64,000 bases of DNA from Pseudanabaena sp. PCC 7367 (GCF_000317065.1 NC_019701.1:4350001-4414000); one strand, 5' to 3'; positions 26,944 to 37,910 are shown, counted from the first letter of the stretch. Made by a program: numbers and translations. Notes: a model not told the origin generated them from the sequence alone.

Positions 26944-27594
26944 TCAAGATGCTTCCTGTTGGCGCTGTTGTTGTAATTGATGCATATGATCAAACAATTT
27001 CCAGCAATAACTCTGGGGTAAACCACAGGTAATCGCCCCCCGCATCACCACACTAAAATACCAATCATTGGGGGCAATCTCATCGCTGAGCTTGTCAACC
27101 ACCACATAGGTACGCACATTGCCAAATATTTGACCATTGCATTCAATTTCGACCGTTTCATGGCGATAGCCCCGGTGGGGGATTTCTTCGCGGACATCGA
27201 GCCGATCGCTCAATCGCCAGGGTAGTTGATACAAAACACCATGCACATGAGCGCCAGGGGTAGGCACCACATCTAATACGCCACAATCACGCCGCAACGA
27301 TCGCCGCAAAAAACCTAGGCGATAGTTATGCAAAGTAGCAGTTCCAACCACATAGTCATGGGTATTTTCACCCAGCGATCGCTTTAGATCTACTGGGCAC
27401 ATGCAAGAACCATAGGCAAAGTAGAGAAACTTTGTTTCATCGGCTAAATTGGGATTGGCAATCTCCCGATTGGCGATCGACTCATTGTTTAGATCTTTCG
27501 CTAGCCCTTGACATAGCTCTGGCTGGCTTTCAAAAAAAGACGAATGTTGCTGGCGAGCAATAAAACTGCTGATCTTACCTGGCTGGAAACTCAT
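26944..27594 (-). CDS. Gamma-glutamylcyclotransferase-like protein
   Basis: 216 residues. FAYGSCMCPVDL (about 58-69) is the substrate-binding YGS loop of the GGCT fold, and GVLYQLPWRLSDRLDVREEI carries the conserved Asp/Glu region. The N-terminal 45 residues are extra and polar. Family members cyclise gamma-glutamyl amides or act on other gamma-glutamyl compounds; the substrate is not predictable. Monocistronic, convergent with the hydrolase gene. Confidence 0.8.
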   Translation of the reverse strand: MSFQPGKISSFIARQQHSSFFESQPELCQGLAKDLNNESIANREIANPNLADETKFLYFAYGSCMCPVDLKRSLGENTHDYVVGTATLHNYRLGFLRRSLRRDCGVLDVVPTPGAHVHGVLYQLPWRLSDRLDVREEIPHRGYRHETVEIECNGQIFGNVRTYVVVDKLSDEIAPNDWYFSVVMRGAITCGLPQSYCWKLFDHMHQLQQQRQQEAS

Positions 27595-27864
27595 GAAAAC
27601 TTATCAGGGTTTAATAGTAACTATGCTTTGTCAACTAATTGCCAGTCCATGTTGCATTGAGCATTTTCAATTAGATCCAAAACCTTATCTTCCTTAAGAT
27701 AGAGTTTACAACAAAACTGGATGGTGCTGTTGGGCACATGTTTAGTCTGGCATTAGGTAGGCAAGACCAATCTGCTCAGCCTAATTCAAACCGGTGCTAG
27801 CGATCGCTAGAATTGAAGTTAGATTAAATAAGCACTAATGAGCACTAAGTAGATATAAGTAAAT

Positions 27865-28866
27865 ATGCCAACCTACACGGGAATTTCCAGCGAAGCCTTC
27901 AGACACCCACTCGATCTTCAAGCCGAGCAATCGCTCCGCAGTGTGCCAGGGTTTGATCTCCTAGCGCGTAAGTTTATTGAATTTCTAGCCGAACGTCCTG
28001 GGATTATTTATAACTCCGGCAGCTTTATTCAGGCTGGGCCACGTCAATATGCCACGATCTATCGCATATTTCGTGAGTGCGCCCATGATCTGGATGTTTA
28101 TCCTGAGCCAACTTTGTTTGTAGCGCAGAACCCGATCGTAAATAGCTATGCCCTGGGTAAAGATAAGCCCTACATCATGCTCTATACCGGGGTTTTAGAA
28201 TTACTCAATGAAGATGAGATCCGCGCTGTCCTTGCCCATGAACTGGGACATATTAAATGCGGCCATTCGGTTTTGATCCAGATGGCGATCTGGGTGATGA
28301 ATATAGCCCATACAATCAGCGAATTTACCTTCGGTCTGGGCGACCTGGCCACACTTGGTTTGCTGGTGGCATTTTTTGAGTGGCGGCGCAAAGCAGAGTT
28401 GTCCTGCGATCGGGCAGCTTTGTTGGTAACCGACGATCTTGAGTTGGTAATGACTTCGCTCATGAAGCTATCTGGTGGCAGCAAAGCCTTTGGCCATGAA
28501 TTGAGTTTGCCTGAATTCAAGCACCAGTCCGATGAATTTCAAGATCTCGATAAAGAAACCCTCAATCAGATTTATAAGTTTTTGATCTATAACGGCGTGG
28601 GTAATACCAGTACATTTCTATCGCATCCATTGCCAGTGGAGCGGATTCGTTATGTGGGGCAGTGGGCTGATTCCTTTGAATATGCTGAGATCAAAGCGGG
28701 TAACTATAAACGTGAGGGCGCGACGGGCTCAGTGGAAGTAGAAATCGAACAGCCTGATGCGCAAACTAGTAGTAAGGCTAGTGAAGCCGGTGAGTTGCGC
28801 CGCCAAATCGAGGATTTGCAAAATGAGATCGATCGCCTCCGGCGGGAACGGGGCGAGGATAGTTAA
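27865..28866 (+). CDS. M48-family zinc metallopeptidase
   Basis: 333 residues. The zinc motif HELGH is at 125-129, and the third ligand is Glu177 in [12 protein letters not shown], both in the M48/Ste24-HtpX arrangement. Unlike HtpX there is no N-terminal membrane helix pair. One or two hydrophobic stretches (about 134-170) sit between the zinc motifs. A basic/acidic coiled coil (about 308-331) ends the protein. Probably a membrane-associated peptidase in protein quality control. queG follows after 11 bases and may share the transcript. Confidence 0.87.
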   Translation: MPTYTGISSEAFRHPLDLQAEQSLRSVPGFDLLARKFIEFLAERPGIIYNSGSFIQAGPRQYATIYRIFRECAHDLDVYPEPTLFVAQNPIVNSYALGKDKPYIMLYTGVLELLNEDEIRAVLAHELGHIKCGHSVLIQMAIWVMNIAHTISEFTFGLGDLATLGLLVAFFEWRRKAELSCDRAALLVTDDLELVMTSLMKLSGGSKAFGHELSLPEFKHQSDEFQDLDKETLNQIYKFLIYNGVGNTSTFLSHPLPVERIRYVGQWADSFEYAEIKAGNYKREGATGSVEVEIEQPDAQTSSKASEAGELRRQIEDLQNEIDRLRRERGEDS

Positions 28867-28877
28867 CTATTTACCCC

Positions 28878-29825
28878 ATGAATCAACCAGAGATTACCGC
28901 AGCAAAGGTAAAAGATAAAGCCCGATCGCTAGGGTTCGATCGAGTCGGGATCGCGGCGGCGGTTTCGGGCACAGAAACAGAGCGATTGCAAACCTGGCTG
29001 GCAATGGGTTACCACGCTGATATGGCATGGATGCATAACCCCAAGCGTCAGGATATTAGCCTGTGTTTACCTGGGGTCAAGTCGGTTATTTGTGTAGCGC
29101 TTAATTACTATACAAAGGTTGAGCATAGTGAAGATGGCGATCGCGCCAAAATTTCCCGCTATGGTTGGGGACGTGACTATCACCGGGTTTTGGGCAAACG
29201 GCTCAAGGCGCTGAGCAGGTGGCTGGAATCGCTGGCAGATGATATTACCACTCGGTATTATGTGGATACGGGGCCGATCGCCGAGAAAGCCTGGGCACAG
29301 CGGGCGGGAATTGGCTGGATTGGCAAGCACAGCAATATCATCAGTCGGGATTATGGTTCCTGGCTGTTTTTGGGCGAAGTGCTCACAAACCTGGAACTAG
29401 AAACCGATCGCCCCCATGCCGAGCATTGCGGTAGTTGCACCCGTTGTATTGAAGCTTGTCCCACCAATGCGATCGCTCAACCGTTTGTGGTCGATGCCAA
29501 TCGCTGCATTGCCTACCACACGATCGAAAATCGTGCCGAGCAGATCCCCGAAGCCATTACTGCTAATCTAAATAACTGGGTGGCAGGCTGTGATATTTGT
29601 CAGGATGTATGCCCCTGGAATCAGCGCTTTGCCAAGGAAACCACGATCGCCGATTTTCAACCCTATCCCGATCACGTTGCCCCAAAGCTGGCCGAACTTG
29701 CTGAACTTTCCGAACCAAGCTGGGATGAAAACCTAACTGGTTCAGCATTACGCCGAATTAAGCTAAAGCAATGGCAACGTAATGCCCAGGCAATTATCGA
29801 TCGCAATGGGACACATAAAGATTGA
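28878..29825 (+). CDS. queG: Epoxyqueuosine reductase
   Basis: 315 residues. It has the N-terminal corrinoid-binding half and two 4Fe-4S motifs: [12 protein letters not shown] (about 188-199) and [12 protein letters not shown] (about 235-246). This is the QueG signature. The enzyme performs the last step of queuosine synthesis, reducing epoxyqueuosine in the tRNA wobble position using cobalamin. Complete in length (family about 310-380, with shorter forms lacking a C-terminal HEAT extension). Confidence 0.92.
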   Translation: MNQPEITAAKVKDKARSLGFDRVGIAAAVSGTETERLQTWLAMGYHADMAWMHNPKRQDISLCLPGVKSVICVALNYYTKVEHSEDGDRAKISRYGWGRDYHRVLGKRLKALSRWLESLADDITTRYYVDTGPIAEKAWAQRAGIGWIGKHSNIISRDYGSWLFLGEVLTNLELETDRPHAEHCGSCTRCIEACPTNAIAQPFVVDANRCIAYHTIENRAEQIPEAITANLNNWVAGCDICQDVCPWNQRFAKETTIADFQPYPDHVAPKLAELAELSEPSWDENLTGSALRRIKLKQWQRNAQAIIDRNGTHKD

Positions 29826-30042
29826 AGATCATAGTTAGTTCGATCGCTGTAAATACTCCGCGCTATTTGGAGGAGTAAGTCATGAAAATATAAGCTTGTC
29901 TCACAGAGCATTTTTTGTAGCGATTGTAACAAAATACTACCGGATTGTAGTTTTCTGGGGAGCTTGCCCCATAATTAAAAAGGGAATCTAATCGCAACTC
30001 AGTTAGGCAAAAATGCCCGTTGCTGGGGGCAAGGAGGCTAGT

Positions 30043-30294
30043 ATGGCATTGCTAGAAAGAAAGGCAGAAACTACTAAACAGCCTACAGTTTGCACGATCG
30101 ATGCAATTCGAGATCAGGTCTGTGAGTTGGTTTGTGAGGGCAGGCTGAGTCGTCTATCGCCATTGTGCACAATTTGTAATTACTTCTCCGATCGGGAATG
30201 GCCCGCAATTGAATCTGAATTAGAACGCAATGATTTTCTACTCAGAGATCTGGTAATTGATCTAATTGGCAAAGAGCAGTGGACTAATGATTAG
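30043..30294 (+). CDS. DUF4327 family protein
   Basis: 83 residues from the ATG at 30043. AAGGAGG seven bases upstream decides this start over the ATG at 30013. The sequence IDAIRDQVCELVCEGRLSRL ... CTICNYFSDREW ... ELERNDFLLRDLVIDLIG matches the cyanobacterial DUF4327 family as I know it. Small, soluble, no membrane helix. Function unknown. A terminator lies about 115 bases downstream, so it is monocistronic and probably well expressed. Confidence 0.78.
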   Translation: MALLERKAETTKQPTVCTIDAIRDQVCELVCEGRLSRLSPLCTICNYFSDREWPAIESELERNDFLLRDLVIDLIGKEQWTND

Positions 30295-30410
30295 TTGCAT
30301 TAGTTAAGCAATATTAATCAAGCAGTCTACGGGTATTAATCCTGAGTTGATGTTGAGTCGCAGTCCATGCGGCTGATTGTCAACCTGATATTTTTGACGC
30401 TGCTTGCTGA

Positions 30411-30435
30411 TCCGCTAGCGGCGGAATTTTTTTTT
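30411..30435 (+). terminator. Rho-independent terminator
   Basis: TCCGC (30411-30415) pairs with GCGGA (30421-30425) around a 5-base loop and is followed by a run of nine T. It ends the DUF4327 transcript. Confidence 0.8.
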
Positions 30436-30464
30436 AGAATAATGCGAAGGTAACAAACTTGCAG

Positions 30465-30500
30465 CGATCAAACCGATCATACCGATCAAACCGATCAAGA
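30465..30500. repeat. Degenerate 9-bp tandem repeat, four copies
   Basis: Four consecutive CGATCA-containing units (consensus CGATCAAAC), with two or three mismatches in total, lying between the terminator and cax. The rest of the spacer 30295-30666 shows nothing else. Confidence 0.75.
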
Positions 30501-30666
30501 GAAATAGCCTTATGCAAATAAAAATCATAGATAGGCTCTGCCGATCGGTAGCAGCATAAGTAAGTAAAAATACTAGAAACGGTATGTATTCTGCTAATCA
30601 TGCCAAATGATGGGATTTTTGATGGGATTTGAGCTAAACTCACTCTTATCAACCTAGGTTTTGGTC

Positions 30667-31773
30667 ATGATCACCAGATATATCCTTTCTTTCGGCTTGC
30701 TGATATTTGTGCCTATTGCGATCGCATCACATCTTTTAGAGTGGGGGGCTACCATTACTTTCATCACCGCTGCCCTGGCGATCATTCCGCTGGCAGGTTG
30801 GATGGGAAATGCCACCGAAAAAATTGCCACTGTCGTCGGTTCCAGCCTGGGGGGATTTCTAAATGCTACTTTTGGTAATGCCACAGAATTAATTATTGCG
30901 ATCATTGCGCTGCGAGCAGGGTTGGTGGATGTGGTTAAAGCCAGTATTACGGGCTCAATTATTAGCAACCTGTTGCTGGTGATGGGGCTATCAATGTTTT
31001 TGGGTGGTTTGCGCTATAAAGAACAAGAATTTCAGCCTACCGTGGCCAGGGTTAATGCTTCGGCAATGAATCTGGCGGTAATTGCGATCCTGTTACCCAC
31101 AGCGGTTAACTTCACTTCGATCGGTATTGATGAGCCAACGCTTCAGGGTTTATCAGTGGCAGTGGCGGGGGTGTTAATTGTGGTATATGGATTAACCCTA
31201 TTGTTTTCGATGAAAACCCATACCTATTTGTTTGAAGGGGATGCGATCGAGCTTTCTGAAAGCGATGCGGAGACAGGCGAGCTGGTTACAGAACATGGCG
31301 CTGAAAATGTAAATGTGTGGCTATGGGTGGGGGTATTGCTTGGTATTACCTTATTAGTCGCTTTTGAGTCAGAAATTTTGGTCGATAGCCTGGAAGTGGC
31401 AACCGAGAGCCTGGGCTTAACTGCTTTATTTACTGGCGTAATTGTATTACCGGTAATTGGTAATGCCGCTGAACATACTACCGCCGTAACAGTGGCGATG
31501 AAAAATAATATGGAGCTATCGGTATCAGTGGCAGTGGGCTCCAGCTTGCAGATCGCATTATTTGTAGCTCCAATCCTGATTCTGGTGGGGTGGCTGCTGA
31601 ATCAACCAATGGATTTAAATTTCAATCCGTTTGAATTAGTAGCAGTGGGCGTGGCTGTTTTGATCGCTAATTCGATTAGTAGTGACGGGCGATCGAACTG
31701 GCTAGAGGGAATCTTGCTGCTGGCTACCTATGCAATTTTGGGACTGGCTTTTTACTTCCATCCGGTTGTTTAG
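30667..31773 (+). CDS. cax: Calcium/proton antiporter
   Basis: 368 residues from the ATG at 30667 (a TTG two codons upstream is possible). About eleven membrane helices. The two inverted c-repeats of the CAX family are clear: GNATELIIAIIAL (about 76-88) and GNAAEHTTAVTVAM (about 258-271), each with the ion-binding Glu. An acidic loop (about 196-216, DAIELSESDAETGE) separates the halves as in other CAX proteins. It exports or sequesters Ca2+ in exchange for protons across the plasma membrane. Confidence 0.93.
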   Translation: MITRYILSFGLLIFVPIAIASHLLEWGATITFITAALAIIPLAGWMGNATEKIATVVGSSLGGFLNATFGNATELIIAIIALRAGLVDVVKASITGSIISNLLLVMGLSMFLGGLRYKEQEFQPTVARVNASAMNLAVIAILLPTAVNFTSIGIDEPTLQGLSVAVAGVLIVVYGLTLLFSMKTHTYLFEGDAIELSESDAETGELVTEHGAENVNVWLWVGVLLGITLLVAFESEILVDSLEVATESLGLTALFTGVIVLPVIGNAAEHTTAVTVAMKNNMELSVSVAVGSSLQIALFVAPILILVGWLLNQPMDLNFNPFELVAVGVAVLIANSISSDGRSNWLEGILLLATYAILGLAFYFHPVV

Positions 31774-32046
31774 AGTAAGACCTAAAAAAATAAGCTAGAG
31801 CCGATCGCCCTAACTTTTCTTTAGTTCATTCTTTAATTCAATCGCTTTAGGCTTGGCTATAGCCTGAACCTGTTGACTCACCAAGTAAACTTCGTGATCT
31901 ACTTTTAGTGAGCTTGATCCATCTTAATTAGAAGGATAGAGCTAGTTAATCAATCATCTAGATTTAGATCATTGCTCCAAAGTCTCCAAACAGCCTAATT
32001 ATTGGCATATTTAGCCCCTTGTGCGAGATCTACAGCAAGTCCTAAT

Positions 32047-32079
32047 AATGACTAATTAATGACTAATTAATGACTAATT
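32047..32079. repeat. 11-bp tandem repeat, three copies, containing the mscS stop codon
   Basis: Three perfect copies of AATGACTAATT. On the minus strand the first copy reached by mscS supplies its TAG stop. The upstream spacer from 31774 (about 270 bases) shows nothing else. Confidence 0.9.
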
Positions 32080-32904
32080 GTTGTTATTAAACGTTTTGAC
32101 ATATACATCCTGCTGTGGGAACGGAATGCTTATACCTTCAGCATCAAAGCGTTTTTTGACCGTTTCATTCATATAAAACATGACATCAAAATAATCAGCT
32201 CCAGCAACCCAGATCCAAACTGCAAAGTTAACGCTGCTGTCAGCTAGCTCAGAGATGCCGATCGTGGGGGCAGGGTCAGTAAGGATTTTGTTATTTTCCG
32301 CGATCACCTGCTCAATCAAGCTTTTGGCTTTGTCAATATCATCTTCATAGCCAATCCCAAAGGTGAGATCGAGGCGACGGGTGGGCATTGCCGAAAAATT
32401 AGTAATATTACCACCGGTAATACTGGCATTGGGGACGATTACCTTTTTGTTATCTGGAGTAGTCAGGATTGTAGAAAAAATTTGGATTTCTTTGACTACA
32501 CCCATTGTTCCGGCTGCATCGATGAAGTCCCCCACCTTAAATGGCCGGAAGATAATCATTAATACACCGGACGCAAAATTAGACAGCGATCCTTGCAGAG
32601 CCAGACCCACTGCCAAACCAGCAGCACCAAGAACGGCAATAAACGAAGTAGTTTGAATGCCAAGTTGAGCCAAAGCGGCGATCGCCACGAAAGTTACGGC
32701 GGCAATATAAACAAGGTTGCTCACAAACGAGATCAAAATCGGGTCATTGTCGCTCTTACCCATCACCCGCTCAACAATGCCACGGATTTGCTTGGCAATC
32801 CACATCCCGGCAATGAGGATAATCAGAGCGGACAGGAGCTTGATCCCAAATACCGCGACTATCTCAGTTAGCCTTGTGTAAAGCTGCTCAAGATTTATGT
32901 TCAT
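32074..32904 (-). CDS. mscS: Small-conductance mechanosensitive channel MscS
   Basis: 276 residues. Three N-terminal helices; the third is the Gly/Ala-rich pore helix (VLGAAGLAVGLALQGSLSNFASG, about 94-116). The beta domain with FRPFKVGDFID and the cytoplasmic vestibule follow. Length equals E. coli MscS (286). It opens under membrane tension to release solutes on hypo-osmotic shock. The Asn-rich end (FNNNN) is read into a triplicated 11-bp repeat that contains the stop. Confidence 0.93.
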   Translation of the reverse strand: MNINLEQLYTRLTEIVAVFGIKLLSALIILIAGMWIAKQIRGIVERVMGKSDNDPILISFVSNLVYIAAVTFVAIAALAQLGIQTTSFIAVLGAAGLAVGLALQGSLSNFASGVLMIIFRPFKVGDFIDAAGTMGVVKEIQIFSTILTTPDNKKVIVPNASITGGNITNFSAMPTRRLDLTFGIGYEDDIDKAKSLIEQVIAENNKILTDPAPTIGISELADSSVNFAVWIWVAGADYFDVMFYMNETVKKRFDAEGISIPFPQQDVYVKTFNNNN

Positions 32905-33200
32905 TGATTTTCCCCTTTATCAAAATTTAGGATCGATATTCAATATCAATTTTGTTTGACTGCATACTACGTCAGCCAATTTAGATCTAATCTCTGCGTG
33001 GTTAGATAGCTGGTAATTATGCGATCGATTAGGTAATCATAACTATCCACTAAGCAATATATAGTATCTAAGTGAGTATGTGCTAGTCATGCCGCGATCG
33101 AATCCAACAAAATGTCTTGCTTTGCGATTATGTTACGGGGATCTAGCTAATCTAGACCGCACCAATAGCATTGTAATTTTAAGCGATTGCCCCAAAGCCA

Positions 33201-33806
33201 GTGCCATATCGTTATTTATTGTTCTATAAGCCCTATGGAGTGATCAGCCAATTCAGCGATCGCCCCGCAGGTGATGGAAAACAGACCGATCGCCCAACCC
33301 TCAAAGATTACATCGATGTACCTGATGTATATCCGGTGGGTAGGCTCGATCGAGATAGTGAGGGCTTGCTGCTGCTGACTGATCATGGAGCTTTGCAACA
33401 TCGCCTGATTGAACCCAAATTTGGCCATGCGCGGACTTATCTGGTGCAGGTGGAACGGATTCCTGACTCAGAGGCGATCGCACAGCTCGAACAGGGCATA
33501 AAGATCAAAAACTATCGCACCAAACCCACCCAGATAAAGTTATTAAGCCAGTCACCAGACTTGCCACCGCGCAACCCACCCATCCGGCATCGCCTCAATG
33601 TACCCACAGCCTGGTTAGAAATCACCCTAACAGAAGGCAAAAACCGACAGGTACGCCGTATGACCGCAGCCGTAGGTTTTCCCACGCTGAGATTGGTAAG
33701 GGTGGCGATCGCTAATTTAACCCTGGCTGATCTGCAACCTGGTCAGTGGCGTGATTTGACCAGTGCTGAGTTAAAAAAGTTGAAAAAAACTATCGGACTA
33801 GCCTAA
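33201..33806 (+). CDS. RsuA/RluE-family ribosomal large-subunit pseudouridine synthase
   Basis: 201 residues from a GTG at 33201. [14 protein letters not shown] with the catalytic Asp50 and KPYGVISQF near the start identify the RsuA/RluB/E/F group. It lacks an S4 domain and has the length of RluE, which modifies 23S rRNA U2457. Position specificity is inferred from length and lack of S4. C-terminal [12 protein letters not shown] is conserved. Confidence 0.87.
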   Translation: MPYRYLLFYKPYGVISQFSDRPAGDGKQTDRPTLKDYIDVPDVYPVGRLDRDSEGLLLLTDHGALQHRLIEPKFGHARTYLVQVERIPDSEAIAQLEQGIKIKNYRTKPTQIKLLSQSPDLPPRNPPIRHRLNVPTAWLEITLTEGKNRQVRRMTAAVGFPTLRLVRVAIANLTLADLQPGQWRDLTSAELKKLKKTIGLA

Positions 33807-34009
33807 CCTTGATATCAATGTGAGGAAGCAAGTATTAGCAATAATTGTGTCTCAGAGATGAAAAGAGTAATCAATTGTGCAACGTGCGGCATCGTATAGT
33901 ATGTGAGTGATATTGCTGTCAACAAGGATGGCTAACATATGCCTGATATCAGTTTGACTGATCACTAGATCTTTAAATCATCCAGCCAATGGGCAACCCC
34001 TAAAAAGCA

Positions 34010-35494
34010 TTAATCTAAATCACCTGCCATCAACGTAGCGATCGCCTCCTCGGCAGAAGCCTTAAACTCCTTCACATTAACCCGCTGCAACAATACGATC
34101 GCCGCCACCAACGCCATAATCTGGCAAATGAATACCAAGCCATAGGCAGTCAGCAAATTATCCACAAAAATACCCTTACCCAAATTCAAAAGCCCACCAC
34201 CAAAGACCGTCGCCAAGCCGCGTGCCATTGCCTGTGCCAACCCCCAAGCACCAATGAACGTACCTGCGGTTTCTACGGCGGTGAGATCTAGCATCAAGCT
34301 CAATGCACCGGTAGTGGCGATCCCACTGGCGATCCCAAATATCAACATCACCAATTTGAGCAGCATCGGGTTACCGATCGTGCCAGAAACCATCAGCAGC
34401 GCCAGGGACACGGCAAGGGAGATGCAACCCACCTGCGCCGTATTATTTTTGCCGATCCGGGGCACAATCAAAAAGCCAGCCAGGGCAATACTTACCAGCG
34501 TGCCTGAACCTGAAAAAGCATTGAGCTTGGCCGTATCCGATACACTCATGCCAAACAGATCGCCGCCGTAGGGTTCTAGCACCGGGTCTTGCATAAAAAT
34601 GCCCAGAGTGAGCAACAGCAAAAAACCAAAGAAAATCCCGGTCTGGCGATTGCTAGTAAGGACTTTGAAAGCCCTGCCAAAGGTGATTTGATCCTCTCGT
34701 TCTACCCGATCGCCCTGTTCAAGTCGCGCCCTGAACCGCGAATATTTAGGCTCGATCCCAAAGGTCGCAATTACAGCCAAGCCCAGCACCACTAGAGGAA
34801 TAATCACAAAAATGCGGTTAACCCCGGCTTGCAATGCGGCCAGTTCATCGGGGCGGGCAAACAACGAAAGTTTCGTAATTTCTGTGGTTGCTTCGGCGGC
34901 AGGGGGCAACAGATTAGAAATGGTAATTGCACCAATCACAATCCCCACCATCAACATTGACCAGACAACCCCAATCAAGCGCGATCGCTCTTCATCATCG
35001 CTAATATCCACCAAAAGTGCCGCGAAGGGCGTAGAACCAGCACTCAGCGTGAGCCCATAGGCTGCCGAAACACCCGCCAGCAAAAACGCCCAACCATAGG
35101 AACCCGCCGACCAACTACCGCCCCCATCGGCATAGACGCTAGCACCAAATTGCCACATGCTCTGCACCAGTAAGAATGAGCAAACAGCCAGAAAACCAGT
35201 GCCAATCCAGATATAGCCAGTGCGGTGCATTTTTAAAACACGGCGTTGATCGGACATTTGGCCAAACCAGACCCGCGCCGGGGACATAAACTGATGGGCA
35301 GCAATGATTAGGGCAGCGATCAAGGCTGGGATCGCCAACTCCTTAATCATGACCCGATTGAGCACCCCCAGGGTCAAGAGCGACATCATGCCCAAGCCCA
35401 TTTGATACAGACCCAGGCGGAACATGGTGAGTAAAGTTATTTTTGGTGGTTGTGGCTGCGCCAAGCTTTCGGGCGTTGAGACTTCGTTGGTCAT
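34010..35494 (-). CDS. BCD/PucC-family MFS transporter
   Basis: 494 residues, twelve predicted helices. Starts with a polar tail then LLTMFRLGLYQMGLGMMSLLTLGVLNRVMIKEL and RVWFGQMSDQRR, characteristic of the BCD (PucC/LhaA) family. Members are linked to bacteriochlorophyll or chlorophyll and light-harvesting complex assembly. The charged loop at about 255-270 lies between helices 6 and 7. In cyanobacteria the exact cargo is unproven. Monocistronic. Confidence 0.88.
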   Translation of the reverse strand: MTNEVSTPESLAQPQPPKITLLTMFRLGLYQMGLGMMSLLTLGVLNRVMIKELAIPALIAALIIAAHQFMSPARVWFGQMSDQRRVLKMHRTGYIWIGTGFLAVCSFLLVQSMWQFGASVYADGGGSWSAGSYGWAFLLAGVSAAYGLTLSAGSTPFAALLVDISDDEERSRLIGVVWSMLMVGIVIGAITISNLLPPAAEATTEITKLSLFARPDELAALQAGVNRIFVIIPLVVLGLAVIATFGIEPKYSRFRARLEQGDRVEREDQITFGRAFKVLTSNRQTGIFFGFLLLLTLGIFMQDPVLEPYGGDLFGMSVSDTAKLNAFSGSGTLVSIALAGFLIVPRIGKNNTAQVGCISLAVSLALLMVSGTIGNPMLLKLVMLIFGIASGIATTGALSLMLDLTAVETAGTFIGAWGLAQAMARGLATVFGGGLLNLGKGIFVDNLLTAYGLVFICQIMALVAAIVLLQRVNVKEFKASAEEAIATLMAGDLD

Positions 35495-36173
35495 AGCGAT
35501 CGAGTAGAAATTTGGTAGGTATTTTGTAGATTTTTTAAAAGTGCGTTTAAATCGTTGATCTATTATCGATGATTCAGGTTGGGATTTATGGGACTTAATT
35601 TTAAAGAGATTCGATCGATCGTCACAATCTGATCACACAAGAGAGCTAAAAATTATGCGGGGCTCGGCTCCGAATCTTTAAATCTATTCAAAAATTCACT
35701 ACTTAATATAGATGCTTGATCATCCCTTAGTTCGATAAAACTATAATTATACGAATCAAGTATAAATACTCATCGAAATAGCTAAAGCTGGATTGTGAGT
35801 TAGCTTCGATAGGACTCCTTGGCAAGAATTACGATCGCTTGGGTGCAATCACTGATAGTTATATCAATTAGTTATATCAATCTTGCAAAATACATCGTTT
35901 GAGAAACACTAGTTAGATTCAGCTTAGGATTTGGCCTAAAAGCTCATATAGCGCCTGAGATCGTGATTAGGCGATGACAAAATTGAACTTTTGCGGCATC
36001 TCTATTTATTAGCATCACAATTCCCGAATCATTGATTGTGCTAATCAAAAGGTTTTAGAGTCAATATCGAACTAAACCCAAACAGCCACCGATCAAAAGC
36101 TACACTGAGTAGATAAGCTTAGATAAGCTACATAAGCATTAAGAAGCATTAAGTTAGTAGGGAGGCATTACAT
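35495..36173. other. Divergent spacer upstream of flv3
   Basis: About 680 bases containing the promoters for the PucC-like gene and flv3. CGGGGC/GCTCCG at 35658-35672 forms a tight 6-bp hairpin (one G-T pair, 3-base loop) without a T-run. GGGAGG lies 9 bases before the flv3 ATG. No operator recognised. Confidence 0.5.
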
Positions 36174-37910
36174 ATGGTTGCCACAGTCACCACCAACAAA
36201 CCCGCCAAAAAGCCCGGTAAATTGACCATGCAGGTAGCCGAAATCGCTGCCGATACCACCGCCATGCGATCGCTAGATTGGGATCGCGATCGGTTTGATA
36301 TTGAGTTTGGCCTGCAAAATGGCACTACCTACAACTCATTTATTATTCGTGGTGAAAAGGTGGCATTGGTGGACACCTCCCACGCCAAATTTAGAGAATT
36401 ATATTTAGCTACACTTCAAGGCGAAATCGATCCAACCCAAATTGATTACCTGGTGATTAGCCACACTGAGCCCGATCATAGTGGTTTGGTGCGTGATGTA
36501 TTGGCGCTAATTGGCGATCGCGTCACCGTAGTTGGCACCAAGGTAGCAATTAAATTCCTAGAAGACCTGGTGCATGTACCGTTTGAACGCCAGGTGGTTA
36601 AAAACGGCGATCAAATTGATCTGGGCAATGGCCATATCTTGCAGTTTGTGAATGCGCCTAATTTGCATTGGCCGGACACAATGATGACCTATGACCACAA
36701 AACAGAAATTGTCTATACCTGCGATATTTTTGGGATGCATTTCTGTGACGATCGCCTCTACGATGAAGAACTTAAAGACCTTGCCCCCGACTACCGCTTT
36801 TACTACGATTGCTTGATGGCTCCCAATGCGCGATCGGTGATCTCGGCAATGAAGCGAATGGATGATCTGCCCCAAATCACCACAGTGGCAAATGGTCATG
36901 GCCCATTATTGAAATATAACCTGAAGGAATTAACCGAAAACTATCGCACCTGGAGCCAATCGCAAACCAAGGGTGAAACTACCGTAGCGGTTTTCTATAC
37001 CTCTGATTATGGCTATAGCGATCGGATTAGTCAGGCAATTGCCCGTGGGATTACCAAAACCGGCGTGGCCGTAGAGATGATGGATCTCAAGTCGTCGGAT
37101 ATGCAGGAATTGCGGGAGCTAGTTGAACATGCGGCAGGAATTGCGATCGCCATGCCACCTAGTAATTCTCAGGCCACAGAGCTAGCATTGGGCACAATCC
37201 TGGCCGCTGCCCACAGCAAGCAAGCCTTTGGTCTGTTCGAGTCCTATGGCGGTGATGATACCTCGATCGATATTGTCGCTAATAACTTAACTGACCTGGG
37301 GCTAAAGCCAGCCTTCCCCCAAATTCGGATCAAAGAAGAACCCTCCGAAATGATTTACCAGCTCTGCGATGAGTCGGGCACGGACATGGGGCAATTGCTG
37401 AGCCTGAAGCAGAATATTAAAAAGATGAAGTCCCTGGATGCGGATGTGGATAAAGCGGTGGGTCGCCTAGCTGGTGGTTTGTACATTATTACCGCTCAAA
37501 AAGGCGAAGTGAAAAGTGCGATGCTGGCTTCCTGGGTGGCTCAGGCTAGTTTTAAGCCCCTGGGATTGACGATCGCAGTGGCCAAAGATCGGGCGATCGA
37601 ATCATTGATGCAGGTGGGTGATAGCTTTGTGTTGAATATCTTGGAAGAGGGTAATTACAGCAAACTAATGCAGCATTTTCTGAAGCGCTTTCCACCTGGA
37701 GCCGATCGATTTGAGGGGGTGAAAACGCGGATTGCGGAAAATGATTCGCCAATCCTGGCTGATGCTCTGGCATACATTGAATGCAAGGTGGTAAGCAGAA
37801 TGGAATGTAGCGATCATTGGATCGTTTATTCCACAGCCGAACTAGGTCGAGTGTCTAAGACCGATACCCTGACTGCAACCCACCACCGTAAAGTGGGTAA
37901 TCATTATTAG
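36174..37910 (+). CDS. flv3: Class C flavodiiron protein Flv3 (canonical iron ligands)
   Basis: 578 residues in three domains: metallo-beta-lactamase-like diiron domain (about 30-260), flavodoxin-like FMN domain (about 270-410) and NAD(P)H:flavin reductase-like domain (about 425-578). All diiron ligands are present: His97, Glu99, Asp101 and His102 in SHTEPDHSG, His165 in NLHWPD, Asp184, and His242 in NGHGPL. The sequence closely matches Synechocystis Flv3 from memory. With Flv1 it reduces O2 to water on the acceptor side of photosystem I, protecting it under fluctuating light. flv1 follows on the same strand after 287 bases. Confidence 0.93.
   Translation: MVATVTTNKPAKKPGKLTMQVAEIAADTTAMRSLDWDRDRFDIEFGLQNGTTYNSFIIRGEKVALVDTSHAKFRELYLATLQGEIDPTQIDYLVISHTEPDHSGLVRDVLALIGDRVTVVGTKVAIKFLEDLVHVPFERQVVKNGDQIDLGNGHILQFVNAPNLHWPDTMMTYDHKTEIVYTCDIFGMHFCDDRLYDEELKDLAPDYRFYYDCLMAPNARSVISAMKRMDDLPQITTVANGHGPLLKYNLKELTENYRTWSQSQTKGETTVAVFYTSDYGYSDRISQAIARGITKTGVAVEMMDLKSSDMQELRELVEHAAGIAIAMPPSNSQATELALGTILAAAHSKQAFGLFESYGGDDTSIDIVANNLTDLGLKPAFPQIRIKEEPSEMIYQLCDESGTDMGQLLSLKQNIKKMKSLDADVDKAVGRLAGGLYIITAQKGEVKSAMLASWVAQASFKPLGLTIAVAKDRAIESLMQVGDSFVLNILEEGNYSKLMQHFLKRFPPGADRFEGVKTRIAENDSPILADALAYIECKVVSRMECSDHWIVYSTAELGRVSKTDTLTATHHRKVGNHY

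Noticed and set aside
35658-35672. G+C-rich hairpin as terminator in the flv3 upstream spacer
   Set aside because: No T-run on the plus strand and no gene that would end there on the minus strand.
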